Positions 37,417 to 47,262 are shown, counted from the first letter of the stretch. The stretch is 64,000 nucleotides of DNA from Brevibacterium picturae (GCF_900105045.1 NZ_LT629739.1:4340001-4404000); one strand, 5' to 3'. A program made the numbers and translations. The notes: generated by a model not told the origin, from the letters alone.

Positions 37417-38718
37417 TCAGCTCGCCGAGGTGACCGGTGAGATGCGTGTCAGTGCACTTCGGGCTGCATCGACGCAGGTGTAGCGTTCGGTCGTGATGTA
37501 GACGTCGAAGACGGTCTGACCGTCGCTGCCGGGGTCGTTGCGCTTGGACGCGGCCACGAGACCAGACCAGTCCGGACCGACCACGACGACGCCATGTTCA
37601 TTGCGCATGGGATCGGAGGCATCGACAACTCCTGTGCGCACACCCGGAATCGGGGGTTCAGTGAATCCGCCGGAGAACATCGCGGTCAGTCCGACCGTGT
37701 CGCGAATGCGTTCATAGCGATCGCGGGTGGCTTGGGAGAATGTCTCGTCTTCGCCGAAGACACCGAGGGTGACCGTCGCAGCACCTGAAGCCAGAGCCCG
37801 CTCTTCAAGAGCGGCGATCTGCGCGATCAGCAGCTCACGGTTCATCACCAGCGGTTCACGCCGCAGCCCCTGGGCAATCGAGTAGGGCGTTCCCAACGCC
37901 GGCAGGTTACGCGAATGGTGATCGACCAGCCCGTCTTCGATCGGCTCCGTGAAAGGTTCGGGCTCCTTGGTTGCGGGGCCGAAGAAGGGCCCCGACATGA
38001 AGCGAGCACCGAGCGCGCGGACGCGATCGAAATCGTCTTCGGTTGTGACACCTTCGGCAAGGATCACTGCGCCGCTGCGTTCGAGGTGAGCATGGAGAAG
38101 GCGGTTGAGTTCTGCCAGATGCGAATCGCTGTCGATACGCAGCACATCGGGGTGGAGGCCGACCACAGAGGGGTTGACCAGCGGGACGAAGGAAGTGCTG
38201 CGCAGATCCGCGCCGACCGATGACATTCCCACACCCCATCCCATTGACCTCGCCTGGCGGACCGCGCGGAGCACGGATGCCGGAGAGGAGGACACTCGGG
38301 AGGCGTCGAGCTGAAGAATGACGGACCGGTCCGGCTCTTCGGTGCGATCTTCGAGGGTGGCGAAGGATTCGCCTTCGGCGTGGAGGAAGAGTCGGTTCGA
38401 TTTGGGCAGCCCGGCCGCCTCGGCGGTTCTCAGAGCCGTTGCTCGAAGCGAGGCATCGATGTCGCCGATCATTGCCGATGCATGCATCTCCCGCCGGAGA
38501 TTTTCGGATTCGGCATGGCCGAGAGCCGGGTCATCGATGGGAGCCTGAAGGATCTGATAGCCGACCTTGTCGAATGTGTACGCGTCGACGACGGGGGCGA
38601 AATAGGTTTCGATCCCACCCGAGCGCACCAGCTCCTCCAGAGCCAGGTCCAGATCGTGTACCGCCTCAACCACCATATGTCCTTCCATGGGCAAACGTGC
38701 GTAAACAGTCTTCCACAT
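37417..38718 (-). CDS. Degenerate EAL domain protein with DICT-like sensor
   Basis: A 433-residue protein. The N-terminal half (about 15-265) has an EAL-domain layout, but the catalytic set is lost: ETYFAPVVD stands where EAL is expected, and MSSVGADLRS replaces the DDFGTG motif. The end, GVTTEDDFDRVRALGARFMSGPFFGPA, is clearly EAL-like. The C-terminal half (about 290-425, with VVVVGPDWSGLVAASKR) looks like a DICT sensor. It is therefore more likely a sensor or binding protein than a c-di-GMP phosphodiesterase. TAGACA (38736-38741) is a possible -10. Start ATG 38718 is not certain; 38688 is also possible. Confidence 0.7.
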   Translation of the reverse strand: MWKTVYARLPMEGHMVVEAVHDLDLALEELVRSGGIETYFAPVVDAYTFDKVGYQILQAPIDDPALGHAESENLRREMHASAMIGDIDASLRATALRTAEAAGLPKSNRLFLHAEGESFATLEDRTEEPDRSVILQLDASRVSSSPASVLRAVRQARSMGWGVGMSSVGADLRSTSFVPLVNPSVVGLHPDVLRIDSDSHLAELNRLLHAHLERSGAVILAEGVTTEDDFDRVRALGARFMSGPFFGPATKEPEPFTEPIEDGLVDHHSRNLPALGTPYSIAQGLRREPLVMNRELLIAQIAALEERALASGAATVTLGVFGEDETFSQATRDRYERIRDTVGLTAMFSGGFTEPPIPGVRTGVVDASDPMRNEHGVVVVGPDWSGLVAASKRNDPGSDGQTVFDVYITTERYTCVDAARSALTRISPVTSAS

Positions 38719-38760
38719 GGGGACACTTCGGATTGTCTAAAATCAGTAACATTATTGCGC

Positions 38761-40221
38761 TCAGAGCTGACGGCGGCGACCGCGCCTGACTTCAGTCAGA
38801 CCGACGATTCCGGCTACGACCACGATGACCGCAATCGCTGCGAATGAGCTGATCATGCCGATGTTCCAGTCGCTGACGGCGGTGACGGCGAAGGCCAATG
38901 CGGTCATGATGGCCAAACCCATCGACGTTCCGATGCGCTGGCCAGTCTGCAGAACTCCCCCGGCCGATCCCGCGTACTTCAGGGGCACCTCCTGCAGCGT
39001 CAGGGTCTGGTTGGGGCTGATGACCATGCCCTGTGCAGCACCGATGAAGCACAAAGTCAGCAGCATCCACCATTCGCTGCCGATGCCCTGCGTGAGCAGG
39101 AAGACGACTCCGATCGTGGAGACCAGGCCCACCAGGCAGGTGATGATTCCCCAGACGACGAGTCTGCGTCCGATCTGGAATACGAAACGTCCAGACACAT
39201 CCGCCGATACAGCCGAGAGCAGCGCTGCCGGCAGTCCGATCATTCCTGCAGCCAGCGCGGTGTGGTCAAGGCCCTGTTGCATGTACATGGCGATGAGCAC
39301 CCAGACGCTGGTCACGCCCATGAAATAGAGGGTGATGATGATCGAGCCGTTGCTGAAGCTCTTGATGCTGAACAGCTTGAGATCGACCATGGGTGCGTGC
39401 CCACGGGCGGAATATCCGTGTTCCCATCGCGTCCAGAGCCAGATCGTGAAGAGTCCCAGCGGCAGGCCGAGCCAGATGAACCACCCGACCGATGACTCGA
39501 CGAAGGGCAGCAGCACAAGGAGGACTCCGACTCCCAGAAGGATGACTCCGACCGGGTCGAGGTCGCGATCCCGCTTCGGGAAAGTGCGATCAGTCGCCGA
39601 GGCGGCCGCTGGGTCCGCATCTGTGTTGTCGTTGTCCTCGATGGGGTGCCAGGCCGATTTAGGCAGCCAGCTTCTGGCCAGGATGAGGGAGATGACGGCG
39701 AATGGCACGTTGACGAGGAATGCCGCACGCCAGCCCAGCTCAGGGCCGAAGAGCGCGATGAAGACACCACCGAGGACTGGACCGGTGGCGACGGAGAGCC
39801 CGACAGTCGTACCCATGAGCCCAAAAGCTCGCCCGCGTTGCGGCCCGTGGAAATACTGCTGCAGCAGGCCCACGACCTGAGGGTTGAGCAGTCCTGATCC
39901 GAGCCCCATGAACACGCGGGCGATGTTGAGGGTCAAGGTGCCGGGGGTGATGCCGGCGACAAGTGAGGCCAGGCCGAACAGGCCCACCCCGATCATGAAC
40001 AGTTGACCGCGGCCGAAGACGTCACCGGCCCGGCCGGAAGCGACCAGCACGACTCCGAATGAGAGTGCATAGCCTGTCAGGACCCATTGGAGCGCCGACG
40101 AGGACGCCTGGAGGTCGGTCTCAATGGCGGGAAGAACGACGTTGATGATCGAGACCGAGAGCAGCGACATGAAGAGCGGGACGAGACCGATCAGGACGAT
40201 TCGTCTCTGTACCTGATTCAT
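38761..40221 (-). CDS. MFS drug exporter, DHA2 (EmrB/QacA) family
   Basis: A 486-residue membrane protein with 14 predicted segments. Family motifs include the INVVLPAIETDLQAS opening, SGRAGDVFGRGQLF (motif A in loop 2-3), the GLGSGLLNPQVVGLLQQYF region and GLSVATGPVLGGVF (motif C). It probably expels hydrophobic compounds or drugs by proton antiport; the substrate is not deducible. ATG 40221 has GAAGG upstream; a GTG 18 bases earlier with AGAGG is an equal alternative. It converges on nothing and lies 43 bases after the EAL gene start, on the same strand. Confidence 0.9.
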   Translation of the reverse strand: MNQVQRRIVLIGLVPLFMSLLSVSIINVVLPAIETDLQASSSALQWVLTGYALSFGVVLVASGRAGDVFGRGQLFMIGVGLFGLASLVAGITPGTLTLNIARVFMGLGSGLLNPQVVGLLQQYFHGPQRGRAFGLMGTTVGLSVATGPVLGGVFIALFGPELGWRAAFLVNVPFAVISLILARSWLPKSAWHPIEDNDNTDADPAAASATDRTFPKRDRDLDPVGVILLGVGVLLVLLPFVESSVGWFIWLGLPLGLFTIWLWTRWEHGYSARGHAPMVDLKLFSIKSFSNGSIIITLYFMGVTSVWVLIAMYMQQGLDHTALAAGMIGLPAALLSAVSADVSGRFVFQIGRRLVVWGIITCLVGLVSTIGVVFLLTQGIGSEWWMLLTLCFIGAAQGMVISPNQTLTLQEVPLKYAGSAGGVLQTGQRIGTSMGLAIMTALAFAVTAVSDWNIGMISSFAAIAVIVVVAGIVGLTEVRRGRRRQL

Positions 40222-40362
40222 ACGCTGGCCTTCGCTCACCTGATCACCTCTGTTCAGACCGTGCCCCGCACAGAGATCACCGCACGAAACCACATCGATT
40301 CGACTACCCCCTATAAGGGGACTGTCTCATCATACGTGTCTGTGCTCAGACAACGGGCGGAA

Positions 40363-41421
40363 TCACCCTGCGTGCCCGGTCACCGGTCCAGCAGTACTGG
40401 GCTCCCACCCCAGAGCCGGTGCAACGTAGCTGGCGAAGGACTCCAGGATGTGGAGGTTGTAATCCACTCCCAGCTGACTGGGAATCGTCAGCAGCACTGT
40501 GTCCGCGGCTTCGACGGCAGGGTCGGCCTTCAACGATTCGATGAGGTCGTCAGGTTCGCCCACATAGGTCTTGCCGAAGGTCGAGCGAGCTCCGTCGATG
40601 ATGCCGATCTGATCACCTTGTCCGCCGGAGCGTCGACCGAAGTAGAGATCATCGAGGTTCGTGGTGATCGGGAAGATGCTGCGGCTAACAGACACTCGTG
40701 GGGTCCAGTTATGATCTGCGGCCTGCCACGCCGCGCGATAGCGGTCGATCTGATCACGCTGCAGTTCACCGAAGGAAGCGCCAGTGGCTTCGGTCAGGAG
40801 GGTTGAGCTCATCATATTCACGCCTTGAGCCGCTGCCCATTCGGCGGTCGCCGCGGTACCGGCACCCCACCAGACGCGCTGATCGAGGCCGGGCGAATAA
40901 GGTTCGACGCGCAGCTTCTTCCCGGGGCCGAACTGCATCGGGTCGGCCGGTGCCAGTTCCTCCCCTCTGACTGCAGACAGGAACCTCGCGAACTTCGCAC
41001 GGGCCATGTTCGCGGCCTTCGCATCGTCACTGTCGGTGTGGCTGTAGCCGAAGGCTTCCCAGCCATGATCGGCTGGTTCCGGTGATCCCCGGCTGATGCC
41101 CAACGCCACACGCTGATCCGAGAGCAGATCAAGGGCCGCGGCTTCCTCCGCCAGATAGAGAGGGTTCTCATAACGCATGTCGATGACGCCGGTCCCGACC
41201 TCGATGCGAGAGGTCTTGGCCGCGATCGCCGCCAACAGCGGCATCGGCGAAGCCGCCTGCTCGGCGAAATGATGAACTCGGAAATAGGCGCCGTTGACGC
41301 CGATCTCGTCGGCCCCGACACCGATCTCGACTGCTTGCTGCAATGCCTCCTTCGCCCCGTACTCCCCTGGAGCGCTTCCCGACCCGTAGTGACCGAAACT
41401 CAAGAACCCGAATGCCTTCAT
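40363..41421 (-). CDS. LLM-class flavin-dependent oxidoreductase
   Basis: A 352-residue luciferase-like monooxygenase. The fold markers are visible: FRVHHFAEQ near residue 50, MPLLAAIAAKTSRIEVGTGVIDMRYENPLYLAEEAAALDLLS and RVALGISRGSPEPADHGWEAFG. Such enzymes use reduced FMN or F420; the coenzyme and substrate cannot be told here. The gene stands alone, transcribed like the MFS exporter after it, with 141 bases between. The ATG at 41421 is the natural start. Confidence 0.88.
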   Translation of the reverse strand: MKAFGFLSFGHYGSGSAPGEYGAKEALQQAVEIGVGADEIGVNGAYFRVHHFAEQAASPMPLLAAIAAKTSRIEVGTGVIDMRYENPLYLAEEAAALDLLSDQRVALGISRGSPEPADHGWEAFGYSHTDSDDAKAANMARAKFARFLSAVRGEELAPADPMQFGPGKKLRVEPYSPGLDQRVWWGAGTAATAEWAAAQGVNMMSSTLLTEATGASFGELQRDQIDRYRAAWQAADHNWTPRVSVSRSIFPITTNLDDLYFGRRSGGQGDQIGIIDGARSTFGKTYVGEPDDLIESLKADPAVEAADTVLLTIPSQLGVDYNLHILESFASYVAPALGWEPSTAGPVTGHAG

Positions 41422-41527
41422 GCCCTCGACAACCTACTTGATCGATCAACTATTCCCGATCGCGGTCTCCGCGATGCGGCCGAGAACCCGATGCGGTCGA
41501 ATGCTCCAGTGGCGCAGACACGACAAC

Positions 41528-41551
41528 GGCCCCGTCCATCTGGACGGGGCC
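41528..41551 (-). terminator. Hairpin downstream of tRNA-Asn
   Basis: Eleven-base arms (41528-41538 with 41541-41551) flank a two-base centre; the real loop is probably four bases. It lies eight bases after the tRNA-Asn 3' end on the same strand. Confidence 0.65.
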
Positions 41552-41558
41552 TTGGCGG

Positions 41559-41631
41559 CTCCCCCGGCTGGGCTCGAACCAGCGACCCTTCGATTAACAG
41601 TCGAATGCTCTGCCAACTGAGCTACGGAGGA
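41559..41631 (-). tRNA. tRNA-Asn (anticodon GUU)
   Basis: On the minus strand the acceptor TCCTCCG pairs with CGGGGGA with a G-U at the fourth pair. The anticodon loop CTGTTAA contains GTT, and the T-loop is GGTTCGAGCC. CCA is not encoded. Confidence 0.95.
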
Positions 41632-41855
41632 AAGGCGCAGCTACCTGCGCATGTTGTGTCAGCTTAGCAAAGACCCAAGGTCCACGACAAAGCGAACCAC
41701 AGTGCTTTAGCTCACAGTTCCGGTTAACCCCACCACCGGACGCCGTGGAATCCGTACAGTCAGGACAAACCCAGTCAACAACCACCTCGGCGGGGTGACT
41801 GCACTGTAAAATCAAAGGGATTCCTCACCCCATCCATGCAGCGGAAGAAGTGCAC

Positions 41856-42767
41856 GTGACCATAGTGGCAATCGCCCTGGCCGTCCTTGCGGCGGTGGCA
41901 CTGGCCTATGGGGCTCTGTACCAACATGACGCAGTCGCAGGTCAGGGTGACTCCCACAACGGACTGAGTTGGGCGCATTTCAAAGAGCTGCTGAGCAACA
42001 GTAAATGGCTCATCGGGTTGGGCATCACCGGACTGGGCACCGTCGGCAACGTTGTCGCTCTTGCTCTGGCACCTGTCATGGTCGTTCAGCCCATCGGCGC
42101 CTTTTCGCTCATCGTGTCGGTACTGCTCGGTATTCGCCATCGCGGGCTCAAGGTCAATCGACGACTCGTCCAAGCCGTCGTGTGGTGCACTGTGGGTGTG
42201 ACGATCTTCGTCGCGCTGTCTGCCACCACCGCGCGGACGGAGGTGCATCTGGGATCTGACGCCATGCCACTGGTCTGGATCACCGCAGTCGTCGTCTTCA
42301 TCGGACTCAGCATCATGCTGTTCTTCCGTCATGCGCCACAACTCGTCCTCATCACCGCTGCGGGCCTGTTGTTCGCATGTGTGGCGACGAATACGCACCT
42401 GGTCAGCGTGCAGCTGCTCCGCGCGGGGCTCGATCAGGTGACATGGCTCAATGTCATCGGGCTCGTCGCTGCCACTGCCATCGGATCCTGGTTCGTCCAG
42501 AATGCCTATGCTGCCGGTCCCCCGGAGATGGTCATCGCCGGGCTCACCGTCGTCGATCCCATCGGTGCCGTGATCCTCGGCTCGATCGTCCTCGGAGAGG
42601 CGGCGACCGCACCGGCCTGGTTCCTCGTCATCATCACAGCCACTGGATTGGTCGCGTGTCTAGGCGTCGTTGTATTGTCGCGGTATCACCCCGATGTCAA
42701 AGATCGAGAACACCAGCGTCGAGTCGCTCGTCGCACAGACCAGTTGACCGACACCGAGGAGAGTTGA
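41856..42767 (+). CDS. DMT-family membrane transporter
   Basis: A 303-residue protein with eight to ten hydrophobic segments, among them AIALAVLAAVALAYGALY at the start and GSIVLGEAATAPAWFLVIITATGLVACLGVVVL near the end. The LGIGLTGLGTVGNVVALALAPVMVVQPIGAFSLIVSVLLG-type region resembles the DMT/NIPA-like proteins. The substrate is unknown; metal ions or metabolites are possible. GTG 41856 has GGAAG eight bases upstream; GTG 41850 is too near that site. The stop TGA (42765-42767) is in frame with the glycosyltransferase that follows at once. Confidence 0.82.
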   Translation: MTIVAIALAVLAAVALAYGALYQHDAVAGQGDSHNGLSWAHFKELLSNSKWLIGLGITGLGTVGNVVALALAPVMVVQPIGAFSLIVSVLLGIRHRGLKVNRRLVQAVVWCTVGVTIFVALSATTARTEVHLGSDAMPLVWITAVVVFIGLSIMLFFRHAPQLVLITAAGLLFACVATNTHLVSVQLLRAGLDQVTWLNVIGLVAATAIGSWFVQNAYAAGPPEMVIAGLTVVDPIGAVILGSIVLGEAATAPAWFLVIITATGLVACLGVVVLSRYHPDVKDREHQRRVARRTDQLTDTEES

Positions 42768-42770
42768 ATT

Positions 42771-44018
42771 CTGTCCGCGCACAGGCACACCCCAGTACGC
42801 CGCATCCTCATCCCGACCGAGACCTACGCACCCGAGGTCAATGGTGCTGCGAAATTCGCAGAACGCCTGGCCGAAGGCCTCGCTGCCCGCGGCAATGACG
42901 TACACGTCGCCTGCCCGTCGGCGACCGGCAAGGCCTCGGTCAGCGTCGAAGATGGTGTCACAGTTCATCGAATGACCTCTCATCGCTGGCCGCTGCATCC
43001 GACATGGACCATCTGCATGCCGTGGGAGACCAAGCCTGAGCTGTCCCGACTCCTGGACTCACTTCAGCCGGACGTCGTGCACACTCAGGCTCACTTCGTC
43101 ATCGGTCGCTACGCGTTCTCGGAAGCGAGCAGGCGCGGCATCCCCGTTGTCGCCACAAACCATTTCATGCCTGACAATGTTCGTCCGTATCTGCGGGCAC
43201 CCAAAACGCTCCTCGACGGCGGCACTGCTGTGGCGTGGTGGGATCTGCGCAGGAAGTTCCAGTCCGCGGACTTCATCACGGTGCCCACGCAGTTGGCGGC
43301 CGACCTCCTGACCCAGAATGGGTTCTCATCCCCTATTCGGGCAGTCTCCTGCGGCATCGACCTGGAACGGTTCGCCCATCTTCGCGACGATGGCTCCGCA
43401 CATCCTGAGCCGGCGTCCGACCGGACCGTATCGGGTTCGGACGACGAGGCTTCATCACCTCCACGTGTCCTCTTCGTCGGCCGACTCTCCTCGGAGAAGC
43501 ACGCCGCGGACATCGTCGAAGCCGTCGCGAAGACGGATCCCGCGCTCGGACTCGAGGCCGACATCGTCGGTGGCGGGGACCAAGAAGAGCCGCTCAAGGA
43601 ACTGGCCGCAGAACTCGGCATCGCCGACCGCATCCATGTCATGGGCAAGATCAGCGACAAAGAACTCATGGATGCCTACCAGCGGTGCACGTTCTTCTGC
43701 ATGCCCTCGACCGCTGAGCTGCAGTCAATCGCCACCTTGGAGGCACTGGCCTCACGCAAACCTGTTGTCCTCGCGGACGCGGTCGCACTTCCCCACCTCG
43801 TCAGGGACGGGGTCAACGGTTTCCTGTTCCCCCCACGGGATATCGAGGAACTGGCCGCACGGTTCACCCACATCTGTGAACTTCCCGATGGTGAACTCGA
43901 CACCATGGCCAGGGCATCGCTGGATGTGGTGGCCAAACATGACATCGAGTACACGCTCGACACGTTCGAATCCATCTACGCCGGAGTCATCGCCGACCGA
44001 CTCGACCCAGCTGCCTGA
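42771..44018 (+). CDS. GT4 glycosyltransferase, start non-canonical
   Basis: A glycosyltransferase of about 415 residues. The N-terminal acceptor domain RILIPTETYAPEVNGAAKFAERLAEGLAARG is typical of GT4 enzymes, and the donor domain has VLFVGRLSSEKHAADIVEAV, then FCMPSTAELQSIATLEALASRKPVVLAD with the Glu-rich nucleotide-sugar motif. The first ATG (42972) would delete the acceptor domain's first 67 residues. Upstream in frame there are no ATG, GTG or TTG codons, only ATT (42768) and CTG (42771), and AGGAG (42757-42761) lies at proper distance. I use CTG. It follows the DMT stop in the same frame. The sugar is unknown. Confidence 0.8.
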   Translation: MSAHRHTPVRRILIPTETYAPEVNGAAKFAERLAEGLAARGNDVHVACPSATGKASVSVEDGVTVHRMTSHRWPLHPTWTICMPWETKPELSRLLDSLQPDVVHTQAHFVIGRYAFSEASRRGIPVVATNHFMPDNVRPYLRAPKTLLDGGTAVAWWDLRRKFQSADFITVPTQLAADLLTQNGFSSPIRAVSCGIDLERFAHLRDDGSAHPEPASDRTVSGSDDEASSPPRVLFVGRLSSEKHAADIVEAVAKTDPALGLEADIVGGGDQEEPLKELAAELGIADRIHVMGKISDKELMDAYQRCTFFCMPSTAELQSIATLEALASRKPVVLADAVALPHLVRDGVNGFLFPPRDIEELAARFTHICELPDGELDTMARASLDVVAKHDIEYTLDTFESIYAGVIADRLDPAA

Positions 44019-44056
44019 GGCGCTCGCCCGACACCACTGTCAGTTGCCCGAACTCA

Positions 44057-45013
44057 TCAGTCCCCCGAACCGTCAGGCGGAACGAACACGGTCTCCCGAG
44101 TCAGGAGACCATCGAAGTCCACTCCTGACACCATGTCGTCGATGGATGACCATGCGTCCTTCGGCCCCGCGAGTCCGAGAGAGGCACCCATCCAGGCGAA
44201 GACGTCATCGCGTGTCCAGCCCAGTGCACGCAGCTGCTGATAGGTGACCGCACCATCGCGTTTGGCCAGCCGTCTGCCGTCGGTATTCACGACCAGTGGA
44301 ACGTGCAGCCATGAAGGCTGCGGCAGACCCAGCAGCTCGGCCAGATGTGCTTGACGAGGAGCCGAGGTGGCCAGGTCGTCCCCGCGCACCACCTCGTCGA
44401 TGCCGGTGGCCCCGTCATCGACGATGACGATGAGGTTGTAGGCGAAGACTCCGTCGCCGCGCCTGAGGACCAAGTCATCGACCGGGGCTGTGATCTCGCC
44501 CAATAGTCGGTCGTGAACCGTGACCTCGGCATTGTCGGTCCGCAGACGCAGGGCGGGCCTTCGACCCTGCTCGTCGAGTCGCTGTCTGTGTCGCTCCCGT
44601 TCGGACTCGAGCAGATCTCGACAGGTTCCGGGATACGCCCCCGGCGGAGAGTGCGGCGCTGACGGCGCCTGCTGGATGTCCTTGCGTGAGCAGTAGCACT
44701 CGTAGACAAGACCCTGACCCGCCAGGCGATTCAGTGCTTCGGCGTAGACCTCGAGGCGGTCGGATTGGACGAGCGGGGGTTCATCCGGTGTGATGCCCAG
44801 CTCTGCGAAGACTTCGAGCTGTGATTGAGCCGCGCCGGGCTGGACCCGGTCAAGGTCTTCGATGCGCCAGAGGAACCGTCGACCAGTCTGCCGTGCGCGA
44901 ACATAGGCCAGCAACCCCGACCGGATGTTGCCGATGTGCAGGTCCCCGCTGGGGCTCGGGGCGAATCGGCCCGCCCCGGCCGATGTGATCAGCCCTGGGG
45001 CCGGTGAGCTCAA
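44057..45013 (-). CDS. gluQ: Glutamyl-Q tRNA(Asp) synthetase
   Basis: A 318-residue truncated glutamyl-tRNA synthetase-like enzyme that puts glutamate on the queuosine base of tRNA(Asp). RFAPSPSGDLHIGN is the HIGH-type motif, YECYCSRKDI holds the zinc cysteines, and RRLAKRDGAVT takes the place of KMSKS. The absence of an anticodon-binding domain separates it from GltX. The start is TTG 45013, overlapping the stop of the preceding gene (TTGA), which suggests coupling. ATG lies 21 codons further up but inside that gene. Confidence 0.92.
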   Translation of the reverse strand: MSSPAPGLITSAGAGRFAPSPSGDLHIGNIRSGLLAYVRARQTGRRFLWRIEDLDRVQPGAAQSQLEVFAELGITPDEPPLVQSDRLEVYAEALNRLAGQGLVYECYCSRKDIQQAPSAPHSPPGAYPGTCRDLLESERERHRQRLDEQGRRPALRLRTDNAEVTVHDRLLGEITAPVDDLVLRRGDGVFAYNLIVIVDDGATGIDEVVRGDDLATSAPRQAHLAELLGLPQPSWLHVPLVVNTDGRRLAKRDGAVTYQQLRALGWTRDDVFAWMGASLGLAGPKDAWSSIDDMVSGVDFDGLLTRETVFVPPDGSGD

Positions 45014-45327
45014 GCCTGCGCCACGAGGTCGGCGTACTGCGGAAATCGTTCCAGATAGTCCTGGACGTAGCTGCATGTCGGCACGATGCGACCGCCTTCG
45101 TCCCGGATCCCGTCGAGGACGGTGGTGACCAATGTGCGCGCGAAGCCGCGGCGTGAGAAGCCCTCGGAAATGATGGTGTGCTGGAGTTCGACCGTGTGCT
45201 CATCGAGGACACGGTAGGCAAGGAATCCTGCGAACTCGGCCGGATCCTCGGCGGTGAAGATCTCGTACCGTTCACGGCCAGCATTCTTGACCACCGTGAC
45301 AGGGGTGGAACTGAGCTCAGGTTGCAT
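45010..45327 (-). CDS. GNAT N-acetyltransferase, short form
   Basis: A 105-residue acetyltransferase of the small COG2388-type GNAT group. The CoA-binding stretch is ISEGFSRRGFARTLVTTVLDGI; the end, TCSYVQDYLERFPQYADLV, is characteristic. The substrate is not known. The ATG at 45327 follows AAGGAG by eight bases; the long upstream in-frame extension is not conserved. It is the first gene of a pair with gluQ, overlapping it by four bases. Confidence 0.88.
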   Translation of the reverse strand: MQPELSSTPVTVVKNAGRERYEIFTAEDPAEFAGFLAYRVLDEHTVELQHTIISEGFSRRGFARTLVTTVLDGIRDEGGRIVPTCSYVQDYLERFPQYADLVAQA

Positions 45328-45370
45328 ATGCGACTCCTTGTCAGCGGCATCGTCCTTGTCACGAACATTA

Positions 45371-45410
45371 CAGGGTGGCGCCGCGTTCTTCACGCTCCGA
45401 CGCCACCCTG
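45371..45410 (-). terminator. Hairpin downstream of the second acyl-CoA ligase
   Basis: Ten-base arms (45371-45380 with 45401-45410) with a 20-base loop. On the minus strand it lies 125 bases after the ligase stop and before the GNAT gene. Weak U-tract. Confidence 0.45.
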
Positions 45411-45534
45411 TCCACTTCTGCGCAACCTGCTCAGCCGGTGATGTTCGCTGACAGCCCCGCTGCCCCAACCTGCGCAATCGTCGTGCGCTGCGATCCTCTC
45501 TCCAACTGGCGTGGGTTCCCTGTCGCCCGGTGTT

Positions 45535-47229
45535 TCATCCGGCGGTCGTCTTCTGGATGATCGCCTCGCCCTCTTCGCGGAGTTCGACCTTGCGGATCTT
45601 GCCAGACACCGTCATCGGGAAGGATTCGCGGACCTCGACATAGCGCGGAATCTTGAAATGAGCGAGTTTGCCGGAGCAGAATTCCTTGACCTCTGCGGCG
45701 GTGAGAGTCTCAAAGCCGCCTTTGAGGATGACCCAGGCCATGAGCTCCTCCCCGTACTTCTCGTCGGCAACACCGACGACTTGGACGTCCTTGATCGCCG
45801 GATGGTGGTAGAGGAACTCCTCGACCTCACGGGGATAGACGTTCTCTCCGCCGCGGATGACCATGTCCTTGATTCGACCAGAGATGTCGACATAGCCGTC
45901 CTCGTCCATGATGCCGAGGTCGCCGGTGTGGATCCAACGGGACGTATCGATCGTCTCGGCGGTCTTCTCCGGATCCTCCCAGTAGCCGAGCATGACCGCG
46001 TATCCGCGGGTGCACAGCTCGCCCTTCTGTCCGCGTGGGACGGCCCGGCCCGTGACCGGGTCGGCGATCTTGATCTCGAGGTGGGGCATGACGCGCCCGA
46101 CCGTCTGGGTGCGGGCCTCGAGGCTGTCGTCGACGCGCGTCATCATGGACACGGGCGAGGTCTCCGTCATGCCGTAGCAGATGGCGACCTCTTCCATGTT
46201 CATGTCGTTGATGACACGTTTCATGATCTCGACCGGACAGGGAGAGCCGGCCATGACGCCGGTGCGCAGCGAGCTGAGGTCGTAGCTCGAGAAGTCAGGA
46301 TGTTCGAGTTCGGCGATGAACATTGTGGGCACTCCGTAGAGCGAGGTCGCCTTCTCCTCGGCGACGGCAGCCAGACTCGCCACAGGGTCGAACCCGGGTG
46401 AGGGCAGGATGATGGCGGCGCCGTGACTGAGAGCCGCGAGGTTTCCGATGACCATGCCGAAGCAGTGGTAGTACGGCACGGGCAGCACAACGGAGTCCTT
46501 CGGAGAGTACGACAGCAGCTCTCCGATGAAGAATCCGTTGTTGAGGATGTTGTGATGGCTCAGCGTCACTCCCTTGGGGAAGCCTGTGGTCCCCGAGGTG
46601 TACTGGATGTTGATCGGATCGTCCATCGCCAGCTCGTCCATGAGCTTCTGCAGGCGCACTGCGTACTTCGCGCTCTCATCGTCGAGCAGGCCTCGACCGC
46701 TGCCGATCAGATGAGCGAAGGACTCACGTTCGCCGATGACCGCATCGCCGAGGAGGTCGGAGGGAAGCGTATCGAGGAAGACCAGCTCGAGACCCGGCAC
46801 CTTCGCTGCGACCTCGGTCGCGATGGCGTGGAAGTCCGAGTGCGGTGGTGCCGTGATCTGGGAGACGAGCATCGACATGCCCGATTGCTTGGCGACGTAT
46901 TCGAGCTCGTGGCTGCGGTAGGCGGGGTTGACGTTGACGAGGATCGCGCCGATCTTCGCGGTGGCGTATTGGATCAGCGCCCATTCGGCGACGTTCTGCG
47001 CCCAGATGCCGACGCGGTCGCCCTTCTTGATTCCGCGCTCGAGCAGGCCGATGGCCACGGCATCGGTGTCGCGGTCGAACTCGGCATAAGTCCACCGGCG
47101 TCCGGAGTGGCGGTCGACGAGTGCCGGTTCATCGGCATGAGCGGCTGCCGTGGCGTTGAGGTGAGCGGGGATGGTCTGGCCCAGCAGTGGTGTCTCGGAG
47201 GGTCCTGAGGAATAGGAAAGTTCTGCCAC
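45535..47229 (-). CDS. Fatty acyl-CoA ligase (AMP-forming)
   Basis: A 564-residue ANL enzyme. The P-loop [22 protein letters not shown] lies near 210-231, [11 protein letters not shown] is motif [44 protein letters not shown] holds the hinge and adenylate contacts, and [13 protein letters not shown] carries the catalytic Lys. It resembles FadD-type medium/long-chain ligases (AcsA2/FadD35-like). The start is GTG 47229 with GGAG nine bases upstream. It is 33 bases after the ModBC fusion gene on the same strand and could be read from it, though unrelated in function. Confidence 0.92.
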   Translation of the reverse strand: MAELSYSSGPSETPLLGQTIPAHLNATAAAHADEPALVDRHSGRRWTYAEFDRDTDAVAIGLLERGIKKGDRVGIWAQNVAEWALIQYATAKIGAILVNVNPAYRSHELEYVAKQSGMSMLVSQITAPPHSDFHAIATEVAAKVPGLELVFLDTLPSDLLGDAVIGERESFAHLIGSGRGLLDDESAKYAVRLQKLMDELAMDDPINIQYTSGTTGFPKGVTLSHHNILNNGFFIGELLSYSPKDSVVLPVPYYHCFGMVIGNLAALSHGAAIILPSPGFDPVASLAAVAEEKATSLYGVPTMFIAELEHPDFSSYDLSSLRTGVMAGSPCPVEIMKRVINDMNMEEVAICYGMTETSPVSMMTRVDDSLEARTQTVGRVMPHLEIKIADPVTGRAVPRGQKGELCTRGYAVMLGYWEDPEKTAETIDTSRWIHTGDLGIMDEDGYVDISGRIKDMVIRGGENVYPREVEEFLYHHPAIKDVQVVGVADEKYGEELMAWVILKGGFETLTAAEVKEFCSGKLAHFKIPRYVEVRESFPMTVSGKIRKVELREEGEAIIQKTTAG

Positions 47230-47262
47230 GTCGGTGTGCTCCTTAGTGCAAGTTCAATGTGA

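Noticed and set aside
41775-42398. Minus-strand frame of 207 codons across the DMT transporter
   Set aside because: Antisense to a membrane protein gene with a clear hydrophobic pattern.
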